A stretch of DNA of 64,000 bases from Methanobacterium sp. Its GTDB lineage: Archaea > Methanobacteriota > Methanobacteria > Methanobacteriales > Methanobacteriaceae. Positions 12,191 to 26,392 of the stretch are shown one piece after another. The notes below the pieces were generated by a model, which worked only from the letters and a program-made list of their open reading frames with translations, did no database searches and was not told the origin of the DNA. The stretch's first letter is position 1; the number at the start of each line of letters is the position of its first letter. The stretch lies in assembly GCF_016217785.1 (NCBI RefSeq), contig NZ_JACRGA010000005.1:248001-312000 (forward strand), written 5' to 3'. The translations under genes were made by a program, and so were the position numbers.

Positions 12191-12859
12191 TTAGACCTTT
12201 ATTTTCCCATCTAAGACCTCAATGGTCCTTTCTGCCAGGTTAGCCACTTTCAGGTCATGAGTGACCATGATTAAGGTGACCTCCTCTTTATCATGGAGAT
12301 CCTTCAGGCGTTTAAGGATCATCTCACCATTTTTAGAGTCCAGGGACCCGGTGGGTTCATCTGCCAGGATTATGGATGGATTATTGGCCAGGGATCGGGC
12401 AATGGCCACCCTCTGCCTTTCACCACCAGAAAGCTCAGTGGGCTTTCTTTTAACTTTATCCGAGAGATTCATGTAATCCAGTAGTATCAAAGCTTTTTCT
12501 CTCATTTTCTTACCTGATAAACCACTTTCAAACATGGGTATTTCCACATTTTCCACCACACTGAGGTTGGGGATCAGGTTGTGGAGCTGGAAAATGAAGC
12601 CAATTTCCCTGGAACGAAATTCACTGAGATCCTTCCTACCCTTAAGATCGTAGCCAGCCACATTTATAGTGCCTTCATCTGGCCGGTCCAGGGCTCCGAT
12701 CATGTTAAGGAGGGTGGATTTCCCGGAACCAGATGGTCCGATAATGGAAACAAATTCACCTTTTTTGATGGTAAGATCAATACCGTTCAGGGCGGTTATC
12801 TTTCCTTTGTCAAAACCTTTTTTGAGACTTTTAATCTCCACGATGTTCTCATCATTCAT
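12191..12859 (-). CDS. ABC transporter ATP-binding protein, MacB/LolD type
   Basis: This ATPase of 222 residues has Walker A GPSGSGKST, the signature LSGGERQRVAIARSL, Walker B ILADEPTGSLD and a late MVTHD switch. The EPTGSLD and three-domain order are typical of the MacB/LolD/FtsE family. The ATG at 12859 overlaps the end of the permease gene by 8 bp, so translation is coupled. A longer in-frame extension reaches upstream but lies inside the permease gene. The pair probably exports or extracts a peptide, lipid or lipoprotein; the substrate is unknown. Confidence 0.9.
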   Translation of the reverse strand: MNDENIVEIKSLKKGFDKGKITALNGIDLTIKKGEFVSIIGPSGSGKSTLLNMIGALDRPDEGTINVAGYDLKGRKDLSEFRSREIGFIFQLHNLIPNLSVVENVEIPMFESGLSGKKMREKALILLDYMNLSDKVKRKPTELSGGERQRVAIARSLANNPSIILADEPTGSLDSKNGEMILKRLKDLHDKEEVTLIMVTHDLKVANLAERTIEVLDGKIKV

Positions 12860-13967
12860 AACGCAACGCCTCGGTTGGTGGTAAGCGACTGGCCCGGTAG
12901 GCAGGATAAAATCCTCCAATAAGGCCGACTATAAGGGCTACTAAAAGGCCCCGTAGGAACACGTCAGGGGAGTACACTGGTTGTATGAATCCGCTCATTC
13001 CCAGTGCCAGGAGCACTTGGATGGCCACCAGTCCCATGATTATTCCCACTACCCCTGCGGCCAGGGTCAGTACTATGGATTCTCCCAGTATCATGGATAA
13101 TATTCTCCTATCCTTCCATCCCACTGCTTTCAAGACACCTATTTCTCGGGTACGTTCATATACCGACATGATCATGGTGTTTATCACACCAATTCCACCG
13201 ATGACAATGGCCAGGAGTGAAATCGCCCAGGAAGCTGTGTCTATGGTGTTTAAACCCTGGTCAACGCTTTGTAGGTCCTCCAGTGAGGCTATGGTGGTGA
13301 TGTCCTTTCCATATTTATCTTCAATGGATTTGGTTATTTCATCCACATTGGCGTCATTTTTGATCTTAACGTAGATCATGGTGACTTTACCCTCTTTTTC
13401 CTCAATTGCCTGGACATTCTTGAGGGACATGTAGGTACCCCCATCCTGCTGCAGGTCACCGGTTTCAAACACTCCCACAACTTTGTAATCCTCTTTACCC
13501 AGGGTTATGGTGTCTCCCACAGTCTTGTTTAACTTTTGGGCGCCAACTTTACCAATTATCACTTCTTTAGCATCAGGCGAAGAAAATTCCGTCCCATTGG
13601 TGATTTTCATTCCACTCATAGTTAATTTGGCCGGGTCAATGCCTATAATAACAAAATAAGGATTATCTCCCACCGGTTGTATGGCAGTCAGGATCCCCAC
13701 AGCATCATCCACCCCCTCAACCTCTTTTATTTTATTAACGTAAGATTCATCTATCTCACTGAGAAACATATCTGATACATTGGTCTCCACAACCGTGAAA
13801 TCTGCTCCTCCTGCTTTCAAAGTTTCCTCTGTAGAAGATTTCAATCCATCAGTGATGATCCCCAGAGCCACAATAGTGGCAATGCCAATGGCAATCCCCA
13901 CTACAGCCAGCGCAGTTCTGGTCTTGTTACGGAATGGATTTTTAACAATCAAACCTAAAAATGACAT
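12852..13967 (-). CDS. ABC transporter permease, MacB/FtsX family
   Basis: This 371-residue protein has the MacB plan: one N-terminal membrane helix (ALAVVGIAIGIATIVALGII), an extracytoplasmic domain of about 200 residues (residues 50-240), then three C-terminal helices that include ISLLAIVIGGIGVINTMIMSVYERTREIGVLKAVG. ERTREIGVLKA is the hallmark cytoplasmic coupling segment, and the end PAYRASRLPPTEALRYE is also typical. It is the first gene of a two-gene operon with the ATPase. There is no adjacent MacA-like adaptor. Confidence 0.9.
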   Translation of the reverse strand: MSFLGLIVKNPFRNKTRTALAVVGIAIGIATIVALGIITDGLKSSTEETLKAGGADFTVVETNVSDMFLSEIDESYVNKIKEVEGVDDAVGILTAIQPVGDNPYFVIIGIDPAKLTMSGMKITNGTEFSSPDAKEVIIGKVGAQKLNKTVGDTITLGKEDYKVVGVFETGDLQQDGGTYMSLKNVQAIEEKEGKVTMIYVKIKNDANVDEITKSIEDKYGKDITTIASLEDLQSVDQGLNTIDTASWAISLLAIVIGGIGVINTMIMSVYERTREIGVLKAVGWKDRRILSMILGESIVLTLAAGVVGIIMGLVAIQVLLALGMSGFIQPVYSPDVFLRGLLVALIVGLIGGFYPAYRASRLPPTEALRYE

Positions 13968-14544
13968 TATATTCGCCCCATTTCTTTACAACACTTTTTA
14001 ATCTGAATTTTCTTTTTTTCGTTTTGATTTTTTAATAAATTAGGAGTTCTAATTTATTTTTTTTCTTTCATCCCAAATTTCATCTCATTTTTCTTTAGAA
14101 ACTACAATTCATCCCATTTTTTTCAAATAACTATTCCATTTTACTTTATTTTGTTTCCAAATTTTGTGTTTATCTTATTCATCCCTCTACAAGCTATGTA
14201 AATGTTAAATTTGGATTTGTACGTTATAAAAGTTTCCTTAGGGGGTTCTAACAATTTTAGGGCATTCTAACATTTTTTATTTTATCTAAAATTCATAATA
14301 CTTGATCAGTTGGTGCTAGGTGATGTACAAGGGGTTTTTGGGGATGAATGTCAGGAATGACATGACTTTAATTTTTGTTTTTCATGGATTTTATAGGTGG
14401 TGAATCACTGGAGGGGGCTGTTTTAATAGATTGGAAGAATCATTTTAAGAGCTGAAGAAAATCATTTTAAGAAAATTCGGAACTTATATATGAAAAAAAT
14501 AACATATTTTAAAGGTGATAAAGAGTATATTCGGAGGGAAAAAG
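13968..14544. other. Long intergenic region with hairpin and AhpD-like gene promoter
   Basis: About 575 bp between divergent genes. It holds a perfect 6-bp hairpin (ATGTCA-GGAA-TGACAT, 14348-14363), a 13-bp direct repeat AATCATTTTAAGA at 14438 and 14460 (period 22), and a TATA-like ACTTATATA near 14482-14490 that would drive the gene at 14545. No coding region or known RNA was recognised. Confidence 0.45.
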
Positions 14545-14865
14545 ATGAAAGAAGACGTTTTTTATGGTAAAGGAATGGTTCATGTTAAAAAAGACTATCC
14601 TGATATCTATAAAGCAGTAGTTGAGCTTAACGAAGCAGCTTACTCTGGAAAAGTCTTGGATTACCGTACACAGAAGCTGATTGCCCTGGGTATAACTGCA
14701 GCAGCCTCTGATGACCGGGCAATGAAGAAGCAGATGGTAAGTGCCATGAAAGAATTCGATATAAGCCGGGATGAAATTGTTGATGTCCTGCGGGTGGTTC
14801 TTTTAACTTCAGGCAACCCTCCATTCACCAAGGCCATGAAAATATTATACGATATCAGTGAGTAA
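14545..14865 (+). CDS. Carboxymuconolactone decarboxylase/AhpD-like protein without CxxC
   Basis: This protein of 106 residues is all helical and follows the CMD/AhpD fold: YPDIYKAVVELNEAAYSGKVLDYRTQKLIALGITAA, then a helix where AhpD has its ExxCxxCxxxH redox site. Here that place reads SDDRAMKKQM, with no cysteine or histidine, so thiol peroxidase partner chemistry is unlikely. The end LLTSGNPPFTKAMKILYD is family-typical. Start at 14545 has GGAGGG eight bases upstream. Monocistronic; probable role unknown. Confidence 0.78.
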   Translation: MKEDVFYGKGMVHVKKDYPDIYKAVVELNEAAYSGKVLDYRTQKLIALGITAAASDDRAMKKQMVSAMKEFDISRDEIVDVLRVVLLTSGNPPFTKAMKILYDISE

Positions 14866-15083
14866 ATTTTTTTTTACTCATCTTTTTTTTAGAAAATTTT
14901 TATTCTTTTTAAAATTCATTCTTTCTAAATCCAACAAATGTAAACACTATAATACTTCCAACAAAAATAGTATCCTATTAACAAACTAAATCCATCTTAA
15001 AACAATAATCTAATGAAATGGTCACAAGTTAACCGTCTTTAATGGGTTGACATAAAAATAATAATGGTCTAGAGGAATTATAT

Positions 15084-17138
15084 ATGAGTGCTCAACATTC
15101 TTTTTTAGGGATCATATTGCTTATCAGTGCCATAATACTCCTCTACCTATCTTTTTACAGTCTCAGGAAGCGTTCTTCCAATTTGTATTTCTATTTCTCC
15201 CTACTTACCCTATCTGTGTTTTTCTGGTGTTTGGGTTCTGCCATGGAGTTTTTCAGTCTCCAGATGTGGGCCAAAATATTCTGGATAAAAATCAGTTACA
15301 TTGGAGTGGCTACTGCGGCACCCTTATGGTTTATGGTAATCTTAGAATACGCTCAACATGAAAAATACCTTAAACCAGCGTATATTGGGATGTTAATGGT
15401 TTTACCCCTGGTCATCATCCTCCTGGCGTTTACCAATGATTTGCATGGACTCATCTGGCCCAGCATCACCCCTGTTTCCAGCATGACTGGTTCACTTTTA
15501 ATATACTCCCATGGAGTGGGATTCTGGGTGAACATTGCCTACAGTTTCATACTCATAATCCTGGGACTGATAATCCTGTTAAGACTCTTAATGAAATCTC
15601 CCAGAATATACCACACTCAAATATTGATCCTAATCTTAAGTGGACTAATACCCTTGTTTTGCAGTGTTCTGTACAACACGGATGCACTGGGCATCCCTGG
15701 ACTGGATATAACCCCATTTGGGTTAACTATTTCAGGATTACTCCTGGCCATATCAATCTTTAAATTTTCTCTCTTAGGTATAAGGCCCATTGCTTATGAA
15801 AAACTCTTTGAAACAATAAAAAATGGGTTCATGGTTTTTGACACCAATGACACGTTAATTGATGTTAATCCTGCTGCAGAAATGATTGGGATAACTGCTG
15901 TTTGTGTGGGTAAACCGGCAACAGAAGTACTGGATGAGTTTCCTGAATTAAAAGAGTTCTATCAAAAAGCTGGTGAAGAAACAACAGTACATATAGGAGA
16001 TCCTTGGAATCTGTGGATTCGGATGCAAATCACATTCCTTTACGATCAAAATGAATTTAAAGGACGTTTATTGACAATTCAAGATATAAGTAAACTTAAA
16101 AGAATAGAAAAAGATTACAGTGACAGTGAAGAACGTTATAAAAACTTATCTGAACTTTCTCCCGATGCAATTCTGGTGGTTATTGGGGAGAAAATAGTTT
16201 TTGCCAACAAGGCTTCTGCCACTATATTTGGCCTGGATGACCCCCAGGATCTTTTAGATAAAAATCTTTTCAGCTTTTACCATCCGGATTCAGTGGAAGT
16301 TGCTAAAAAACGTTTACACGAAGTTTTAACTGAAGATAAAACTTTAGACTTTATTGAAGAGAAAATAATATCCCTTAATGGTCAACTTAAGGATATTGAA
16401 GTAGGGGATGCTCCCATAACTTATGATGGTCAGCGGGCTGTTCAGATAGTAGCCAGGGATATCAGCCAACGAAAAAAACTGGAAGCTGAACTGAAAAATT
16501 CCCTGAAAGAGAAGGATCTGATGATGAAGGAGATCCATCATCGTGTAAAAAATAATTTGATGGTTATCCAGAGCCTTCTCAACCTGCAATCCCGGTATAT
16601 TAAGGATACAGATGCTCGGGATATTTTTAAAGATAGTCAGAACCGTGCAAAATCCATGGCCATGATCCATGAAAGCCTTTACCAATCCAGTGATCTTAAG
16701 AGGATCGAATTCAGTGAATACATAACCACTCTGGCCAAAAACCTCTTCTACAGTTATGCTGCTGACCCTAAACGGGTGAAAATGAATGTCAATGTAGATG
16801 AGGTTATGCTGGATATAAACACAGCTATTCCACTGGGACTCATTTTAACAGAATTGATATCCAACTGTTTAAAGTACGCATTCCCTGATGGGGAAAGTGG
16901 TGAGATAAAGGTTGATTTCCATTCTGATACTGATGATGGTACTCATAAATTTAGGTTAACAGTCAGTGATAATGGGGTTGGTCTTCCCCCTGACTTTGAC
17001 CCTAAGAAATCTGATTCACTGGGGATAATGTTGATTTACAGTTTATCTGAACAGATCAGTGCTGAACTTAAACTGGACACCACTGGTGGGACTAAGTTCG
17101 AAATAACATTTGAAGAAAAGTTGGATCATTCCAAATAG
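15084..17138 (+). CDS. Membrane sensor histidine kinase with 7TM, PAS and HisKA_2 domains
   Basis: This 684-residue protein begins with seven hydrophobic helices (residues about 5-235), the 7TM histidine-kinase N-terminal region. Two PAS-like domains follow (about 240-340 and 350-465). The kinase core has a HisKA_2 box MKEIHHRVKNNLMVIQSL, with phospho-acceptor H485 or H486, then an ATPase with N-box TELISNCLKYAF, G-box DNGVGLPPDF and end GGTKFEITF. Such kinases are abundant in Methanobacterium and usually signal to separate receiver proteins; none is adjacent here. GAGG precedes the ATG at correct spacing. The ligand is unknown. Confidence 0.9.
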   Translation: MSAQHSFLGIILLISAIILLYLSFYSLRKRSSNLYFYFSLLTLSVFFWCLGSAMEFFSLQMWAKIFWIKISYIGVATAAPLWFMVILEYAQHEKYLKPAYIGMLMVLPLVIILLAFTNDLHGLIWPSITPVSSMTGSLLIYSHGVGFWVNIAYSFILIILGLIILLRLLMKSPRIYHTQILILILSGLIPLFCSVLYNTDALGIPGLDITPFGLTISGLLLAISIFKFSLLGIRPIAYEKLFETIKNGFMVFDTNDTLIDVNPAAEMIGITAVCVGKPATEVLDEFPELKEFYQKAGEETTVHIGDPWNLWIRMQITFLYDQNEFKGRLLTIQDISKLKRIEKDYSDSEERYKNLSELSPDAILVVIGEKIVFANKASATIFGLDDPQDLLDKNLFSFYHPDSVEVAKKRLHEVLTEDKTLDFIEEKIISLNGQLKDIEVGDAPITYDGQRAVQIVARDISQRKKLEAELKNSLKEKDLMMKEIHHRVKNNLMVIQSLLNLQSRYIKDTDARDIFKDSQNRAKSMAMIHESLYQSSDLKRIEFSEYITTLAKNLFYSYAADPKRVKMNVNVDEVMLDINTAIPLGLILTELISNCLKYAFPDGESGEIKVDFHSDTDDGTHKFRLTVSDNGVGLPPDFDPKKSDSLGIMLIYSLSEQISAELKLDTTGGTKFEITFEEKLDHSK

Positions 17139-17205
17139 TGATAATGTATCTATTTTTTCACACAAGTTTTTCATGATCAATACCTTTCATAATATTTCAT
17201 TTTAG

Positions 17206-17234
17206 TTGTTCGGACAATTGTTGCATTGACAACA
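17206..17234. promoter_or_regulatory. Possible MarR operator dyads
   Basis: Two adjacent inverted repeats lie about 170 bp before the MarR gene: TTGT-TCGG-ACAA (17206-17217) and TGTTG-CATTGA-CAACA (17219-17234). MarR proteins often bind such dyads near their own promoter. This is suggestive only. Confidence 0.3.
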
Positions 17235-17401
17235 TATATATGGTAGAAAACCCTACTAAATATGTATAGGATAATTTTTGCAGAGTCAAATTTCAAACTT
17301 TATACTATTTAACTTTAATTCAAGTTTTAATTTAGATTTTACTTGTTATAAATTAATATTAACCTTAAAAAAATTCAAAATACCTATTAGGAGTGAAAAT
17401 C

Positions 17402-17851
17402 ATGTCTTTAGACATCCCATTCAGGGGAATTGTATCCATAGTAGTCCGTAACCACTTCATATTCATGAACCGGGAGCTGAAGCATCTAGAACTTACTGAA
17501 GGACAGGTTCCCTGTCTAATGGTCCTTTCCAAGAAATCGGGAATTACCCAGGATGATCTGGCAAAAATGTTCCATATCGATAAAGGGACCATCGCCAGAG
17601 CCATAAGAAAATTAGAAGAAAAAGGGATGGTCAATAAGGTTCAGGACCCTGTGAATCGTCGGAGATATTTATTATCCCTGACTGGGAAAGGGAAAGAAGT
17701 AGTTCCTGTAATTCTTCGTGCTGAGAAGAAATGGGAAGATATCCTCTTTAAAGGTTTTTCAGATGAAGAACGATCTTTTATGATTGAAGGAATGAATAGA
17801 CTGGCAGAAAATAGTCTTGGAAGTGATTGTAATCAATTTAATGATAAATAA
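17402..17851 (+). CDS. MarR-family transcriptional regulator
   Basis: This protein of 149 residues is a winged helix regulator. The recognition region is SGITQDDLAKMFHIDKGTIARAIRKLEEKGMV, followed by the wing DPVNRRRYLLSLTGKGKEV, all typical of MarR. It likely represses itself and the MATE exporter 112 bp downstream, a common pairing, and would be released by a toxic small molecule. The ATG at 17402 is best placed for the AGGAG site; a GTG at 17393 overlaps the site. Confidence 0.88.
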   Translation: MSLDIPFRGIVSIVVRNHFIFMNRELKHLELTEGQVPCLMVLSKKSGITQDDLAKMFHIDKGTIARAIRKLEEKGMVNKVQDPVNRRRYLLSLTGKGKEVVPVILRAEKKWEDILFKGFSDEERSFMIEGMNRLAENSLGSDCNQFNDK

Positions 17852-17963
17852 ATGAGAAAATTCAATCTATTGATATTTAAAAGCTATTTCAAGATTAATT
17901 TTGTAGGGGAGTAATTGAGAGTTAGTTTAGAGTAATCCAAATTTAGGAGAGAGTGAAAAATAA

Positions 17964-19388
17964 ATGAAAAATAACAGTTCATCACCATTACCCACTGGAC
18001 CAGATGCCGATGATTCTAGTGGTAATTTAGGAGAAAAAACAGAAGGAGTCACTTTGATAACTGGTGACCCTAAAAAAGCCATAATAAAATTATCAGGCCC
18101 ACTCATTGTGGCCATGATACTGATGTCAGCCTACAACCTGGTGGATGCCATCTGGGTATCCGGGCTGGGTGGAAATGCCCTGGCAGCAGTGGGATTTGTA
18201 ACACCACTATTCATGATACTGGTTGGTCTTTCCAATGGAATAGGAGCTGGAGCAACCTCAGCCATCTCCCGATGCATAGGTGCTCGAAACCAGGAGGGTG
18301 TGAATAACACTGCCATGCATACCCTGGTCATCACCATCATTATTTCCGTGATCCTCACCATTCTACTGGAAATATTCTTAGAACCCCTGCTCATGTTTTT
18401 GGGGGCAGGGAACACCATTGACCTGGCAGTTTCCTATGGTAGGGTTACCTTTGCCGGTACCATACTCATGCTGTTTACTGGTGCTGCCTACGGAATCCTT
18501 CGTTCAGAAGGAGATACCAAGAGAACCATGAATGCCATGATCATATCCTCAGTGGTAAATATAGTTCTGGATCCTGTACTGATCTACCTGGCAGGATGGG
18601 GCATTGCCGGAGCAGCATGGGCCACAGTAATCTCCCAAGCACTGGTTTCAGTGGTTATATTATACTGGTTCCTTAAAAAGAAGGATACATTCACCACTTT
18701 ATCCTGGAAATACTTCAAACCAGATCTTAAAGTCTCTAAATCCATATTAGGGGTGGGATTACCTGCAAGTGCAGAATTTCTGGTGATGTCTGGAGTAACT
18801 GCCATTTTAAATGTAATCCTGGTTATGGTTGCTGGAACCGATGCAGTAGCAGTCTACTCTGCAGGATGGAGAGTGGTAATGATGGCTATAATACCTATGG
18901 CCGCAGTGGGAACTGCAGTGGTCACTGTTAGTGGTGTTGCCCATGGTTCACGAAAATATAAAAACCTGCGCATAGCCCACAACTACTCCATAAAGGTAGG
19001 AACAGTAATAGCCCTCATTACCAGTGTTATAACATTCGTATTTGCACCGTACATTGCTAAAATATTCGCCTATTCTCCTGAAACCGCCTATCTGGCACCC
19101 ACCATAGCTTCATTCCTCCAAGTGATGTGTCTATTTTACCTCTTTGTACCTCCTGGAATCATGTCCAGTTCCATTTTCCAGGGAGTGGGAAAGGGAGTAA
19201 CCTCCCTCATCCTGACCGTGTTCAGACAGCTACTATTTATAGCCATATTTGCCTATATCCTGGCTATAACCCTTAAATTAGGTCAGCAAGGGGTATGGTG
19301 GGGTATAGTTGCAGGGGACATTGCTGGGGGCATAGTTGCCTATGTATGGGCACGATTGTACATAAGCCGGATTGAAAAGCAAGTTTAA
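17964..19388 (+). CDS. MATE-family multidrug/Na+ antiporter
   Basis: This 474-residue membrane protein has a polar N-terminus of about 40 residues and twelve hydrophobic helices. The first is followed by YNLVDAIWVSGLGGNALAAVGF, and SNGIGAGATSAISRCIGA and GDTKRTMNAMIISSVVNIVLDPVLIY match NorM/DinF-type MATE exporters. It should export cationic drugs or metabolites in exchange for Na+ or H+. Gene order MarR-MATE suggests regulated efflux. Confidence 0.9.
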   Translation: MKNNSSSPLPTGPDADDSSGNLGEKTEGVTLITGDPKKAIIKLSGPLIVAMILMSAYNLVDAIWVSGLGGNALAAVGFVTPLFMILVGLSNGIGAGATSAISRCIGARNQEGVNNTAMHTLVITIIISVILTILLEIFLEPLLMFLGAGNTIDLAVSYGRVTFAGTILMLFTGAAYGILRSEGDTKRTMNAMIISSVVNIVLDPVLIYLAGWGIAGAAWATVISQALVSVVILYWFLKKKDTFTTLSWKYFKPDLKVSKSILGVGLPASAEFLVMSGVTAILNVILVMVAGTDAVAVYSAGWRVVMMAIIPMAAVGTAVVTVSGVAHGSRKYKNLRIAHNYSIKVGTVIALITSVITFVFAPYIAKIFAYSPETAYLAPTIASFLQVMCLFYLFVPPGIMSSSIFQGVGKGVTSLILTVFRQLLFIAIFAYILAITLKLGQQGVWWGIVAGDIAGGIVAYVWARLYISRIEKQV

Positions 19389-20737
<1,349 letters not shown>

Positions 20738-20746
20738 GGTGGAAGG

Positions 20747-21487
20747 ATGTTTTTTGATTTTCACGTCCACGGAGGCCCTGAACTGGCCATAGATGCTGGA
20801 AAAATGGGATACAGTGGAGTGGTGTTAACGGTCCACTCCCGGAATTGTATCAATCAGCCCGAGATCCTTAAGAACCTACGTGAAAGTATAAGTAACCTAA
20901 CTGGATCTAGTAAAGAGCTAACTGAATCTGGTAAAGAGGAAAATAAATACCCTCTCATCCAGATCGGTGTGGAAATAGAGGCCAAAAATCAGGAAGATCT
21001 TAAAAAACAGGTACAAAAATTTCGCAAAAAGGCCGATGTCATCCTGGTTCATGGTGGAGATCTTAAGATAAACAGAGCCGCCACTGAAGATCCTCGTGTT
21101 GACATTTTAAGTCATCCCTATCGCAGCCGGTTTGATAGTGGTATTAACCATGTCTTAGCAGTTAAAGCTGCTGAAAACAGGGTTGCAGTAGAAATAAACC
21201 TGAAATATTTCCTTTTAACTCGGCCAAACCAACAATACCGGGTTTTAAGTCAGTTTAGACAGATTATGAAGTTGCATCGTAAATACGAGGTCCCGGTTAT
21301 CATAACCAGTGATACCAATTCTATTTATGGCCTGCGCAACCCAAAAGACGTGACAGCTCTGGCAGCTTGCTTTGGAATGACGAAGAATGAGGCCTTTGAT
21401 GCATTGTCAAAAACTCCACAGGAGATTATCCAGAGAAATAAAATAAGAGATGCGGTCATAGTTCCAGGGGTACGTTTGATAAAATAA
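20747..21487 (+). CDS. rnp3: RNase P protein subunit Rpp30 (component 3)
   Basis: This 246-residue protein has the TIM-barrel-like PHP-related fold of Rpp30: FFDFHVHG at the start, then GVVLTVHSRN, IQIGVEIEAKN, DVILVHGGDLKINRAA and DILSHPYR, with a late VPVIITSDTNSIYGLRNPKDV. It works with Pop5, Rpp21 and Rpp29 on the RNase P RNA to mature tRNA 5' ends. Nine bases after the previous gene, with a GGTGG site. Confidence 0.92.
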   Translation: MFFDFHVHGGPELAIDAGKMGYSGVVLTVHSRNCINQPEILKNLRESISNLTGSSKELTESGKEENKYPLIQIGVEIEAKNQEDLKKQVQKFRKKADVILVHGGDLKINRAATEDPRVDILSHPYRSRFDSGINHVLAVKAAENRVAVEINLKYFLLTRPNQQYRVLSQFRQIMKLHRKYEVPVIITSDTNSIYGLRNPKDVTALAACFGMTKNEAFDALSKTPQEIIQRNKIRDAVIVPGVRLIK

Positions 21488-21700
21488 ATTAAAAAAATGT
21501 ACTTGGTAAGCAAAATGTACTGGATTTTATTATAATAATGATTTTATCTTTAATTTCTTGATTGAAATATTCTTCCTTAATTAAGGAGCATATCCCTTTA
21601 ATATTAAGATCACATCACTCTAATCAATTATTAAATAAGAAATAGTGAATTATAAGATTAACTCAAATAATTAAACTCAGATATGGAGATATAAGGGTTT

Positions 21701-22078
21701 ATGAAGCTTAAAATATTACCCACTCACCTTAGGGATAAGAAAAGATACCTGGCATTTGTGGCTTTTTCAGAAATCCCCCTCCAGCGGGATGATGTAATAT
21801 CCCTGGTTACAGAGTCATCCGGAAACCTTTACGGGGCATGTGGAGCCAGCCAACTGGAATTGTGGGTGGTAAAGGTGTGGAATTATCCGGCACCTGGAAA
21901 AAATATGGTTAAGGGAATCATTCGATGTAACCGGGATGAAGTAGACCGGGCCCGTGCTGTAATCCCCACCATAACTAAATTTCGCGGAAAAAGAGTAGTT
22001 TTCCAAACTTTGGGAATTTCCGGAACCATCAAAGCGGCAATAACAAACTTTATTAAATTGAAGGCAGCAGATGAATAA
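21701..22078 (+). CDS. rnp2: RNase P protein subunit Pop5 (component 2)
   Basis: This 125-residue protein matches archaeal Pop5: LPTHLRDKKRYLAF at the start, GNLYGACGASQLELWVV in the middle, and GIIRCNRDEVDRARAVIPTI and LGISGTIKAA near the end. It pairs with Rpp30 as the catalytic-domain activator of RNase P. A 213-bp AT-rich gap separates it from rnp3, unusually wide for this operon, so a second promoter may lie there. Confidence 0.92.
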   Translation: MKLKILPTHLRDKKRYLAFVAFSEIPLQRDDVISLVTESSGNLYGACGASQLELWVVKVWNYPAPGKNMVKGIIRCNRDEVDRARAVIPTITKFRGKRVVFQTLGISGTIKAAITNFIKLKAADE

Positions 22079-22160
22079 AATGTATAAATGGTTTTATTAA
22101 CTTCTAAACCAATATTTTATTGAAGTTCATTGTTTTATCAAAAAATTTAAAAGAGGTATA

Positions 22161-22921
<761 letters not shown>

Positions 22922-22924
22922 TTT

Positions 22925-23620
<696 letters not shown>

Positions 23621-23637
23621 AACTTCTTTTTAGCCTA

Positions 23638-25182
<1,545 letters not shown>

Positions 25183-25183
25183 A

Positions 25184-25984
25184 ATGGTGCAGAGCGTAGT
25201 ACCACAGATCATAAAGGAAAGTGTTGCCAATCTCATCAAAAATGGGGAAAGAGCAGATGGAAGAGCCCTGGACCAGTACCGGGAAATAAGTCTGGAAACC
25301 GGTGTAATTAAAAAAGCCGAAGGTTCTGCCCGGGTGAAAATAGGTAAAACCCAGATAGTAGTGGGTGCCAAACCCCAGATCGGCGAACCATTCCCTGACA
25401 CACCAAACGTGGGTGTTCTGATAACCAACTCCGAACTCCTGCCAATGGCAGCCCCTAACTTCGAAGCAGGACCACCCAATGAAACTTCAGTGGAACTTTC
25501 CCGTGTAACCGACCGTTGCATACGAGAAGGGAAAACTGTGGACCTGGAAAAACTGGTCATCATACCTGGTAAGAAGGTGTGGATGATATTCCTTGATCTG
25601 CACATTGTAGATTACGATGGCAACCTCATGGACGCCGCTGTTCTGGGCAGTTTAGCCGCCCTCATGAACACCAAAATACCAAGCACAACCATTGAAGGTG
25701 ATGAAGTCGTAATTGACTATGAAAAGATGGTTCCCATCCCAATCAAGGAACAACCCCTCATGTGCACCCTGGCCAAGATCGGTGGAGAACTGGTGGCAGA
25801 TCCTTCCCTGGAGGAAGATGATGTGCTGGACGCCAGAATATCCATTGGTATGCGGACAGATGGAAGTATCTGTGCCATGCAAAAAGGAGGATCAGTTCCC
25901 CTCACACGTGAAGAAGTCTTGAAGGCTGTAGGAATGGCTCAAAAGAAGACGAAAGAACTTCGTGAAAACATTACTAAACTGTAA
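25184..25984 (+). CDS. rrp42: Exosome subunit Rrp42
   Basis: This 266-residue RNase PH-fold protein is the non-catalytic partner of Rrp41 in the archaeal exosome hexamer. ERADGRALDQYREISLETGVIKKAEGSARVKIG and the later PNFEAGPPNETSVELSRVTDR are typical; active-site residues of Rrp41 are absent, as expected. GGTGAT overlapping the rrp41 stop is spaced for the ATG at 25184, so I prefer this over a GTG at 25175. Confidence 0.94.
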   Translation: MVQSVVPQIIKESVANLIKNGERADGRALDQYREISLETGVIKKAEGSARVKIGKTQIVVGAKPQIGEPFPDTPNVGVLITNSELLPMAAPNFEAGPPNETSVELSRVTDRCIREGKTVDLEKLVIIPGKKVWMIFLDLHIVDYDGNLMDAAVLGSLAALMNTKIPSTTIEGDEVVIDYEKMVPIPIKEQPLMCTLAKIGGELVADPSLEEDDVLDARISIGMRTDGSICAMQKGGSVPLTREEVLKAVGMAQKKTKELRENITKL

Positions 25985-26122
25985 ACTGGGCACAAAAAAT
26001 TGGCTATGATAAGAGCCAAAATCAAAAGACTAACAAAAATATACAGTAACCAGGTAATTTGGATGAATAACCATCCGAATTCCTTTCAATTTAAAAAAAT
26101 AACAACTAATAAGGTGATAATT

Positions 26123-26392
26123 ATGGCAAGAACTAAGAAAGTAGGTGTAACAGGCAGATTCGGTGCCAGATATGGTAGGAAAGCAAAAAGAACCGTGAAG
26201 GCCATCGAAGATAACATGAAGAAGAATCACATCTGTCCTAAATGTGACCGAGAGGGAGTTAAAAGGACTGCGGCAGGAATATGGAAGTGCCGTAAATGTG
26301 GTGCAGTCTTCACTGGCGGAGCATACATGCCCCACACCCCAATGGGTAAAACCGCAACCAGGAACATTAAGAGGATTGTTGGAGGTTTATAA
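26123..26392 (+). CDS. rpl37ae: 50S ribosomal protein L37Ae
   Basis: This 89-residue zinc-ribbon ribosomal protein starts MARTKKVGVTGRFGARYG and has the four-cysteine pattern C-P-K-C ... C-R-K-C. The ATG at 26123 follows GGTGATAATT; a longer in-frame extension from 26000 lacks a site and conservation. It lies about 140 bp after rrp42 and directly abuts rpoP. Confidence 0.95.
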   Translation: MARTKKVGVTGRFGARYGRKAKRTVKAIEDNMKKNHICPKCDREGVKRTAAGIWKCRKCGAVFTGGAYMPHTPMGKTATRNIKRIVGGL

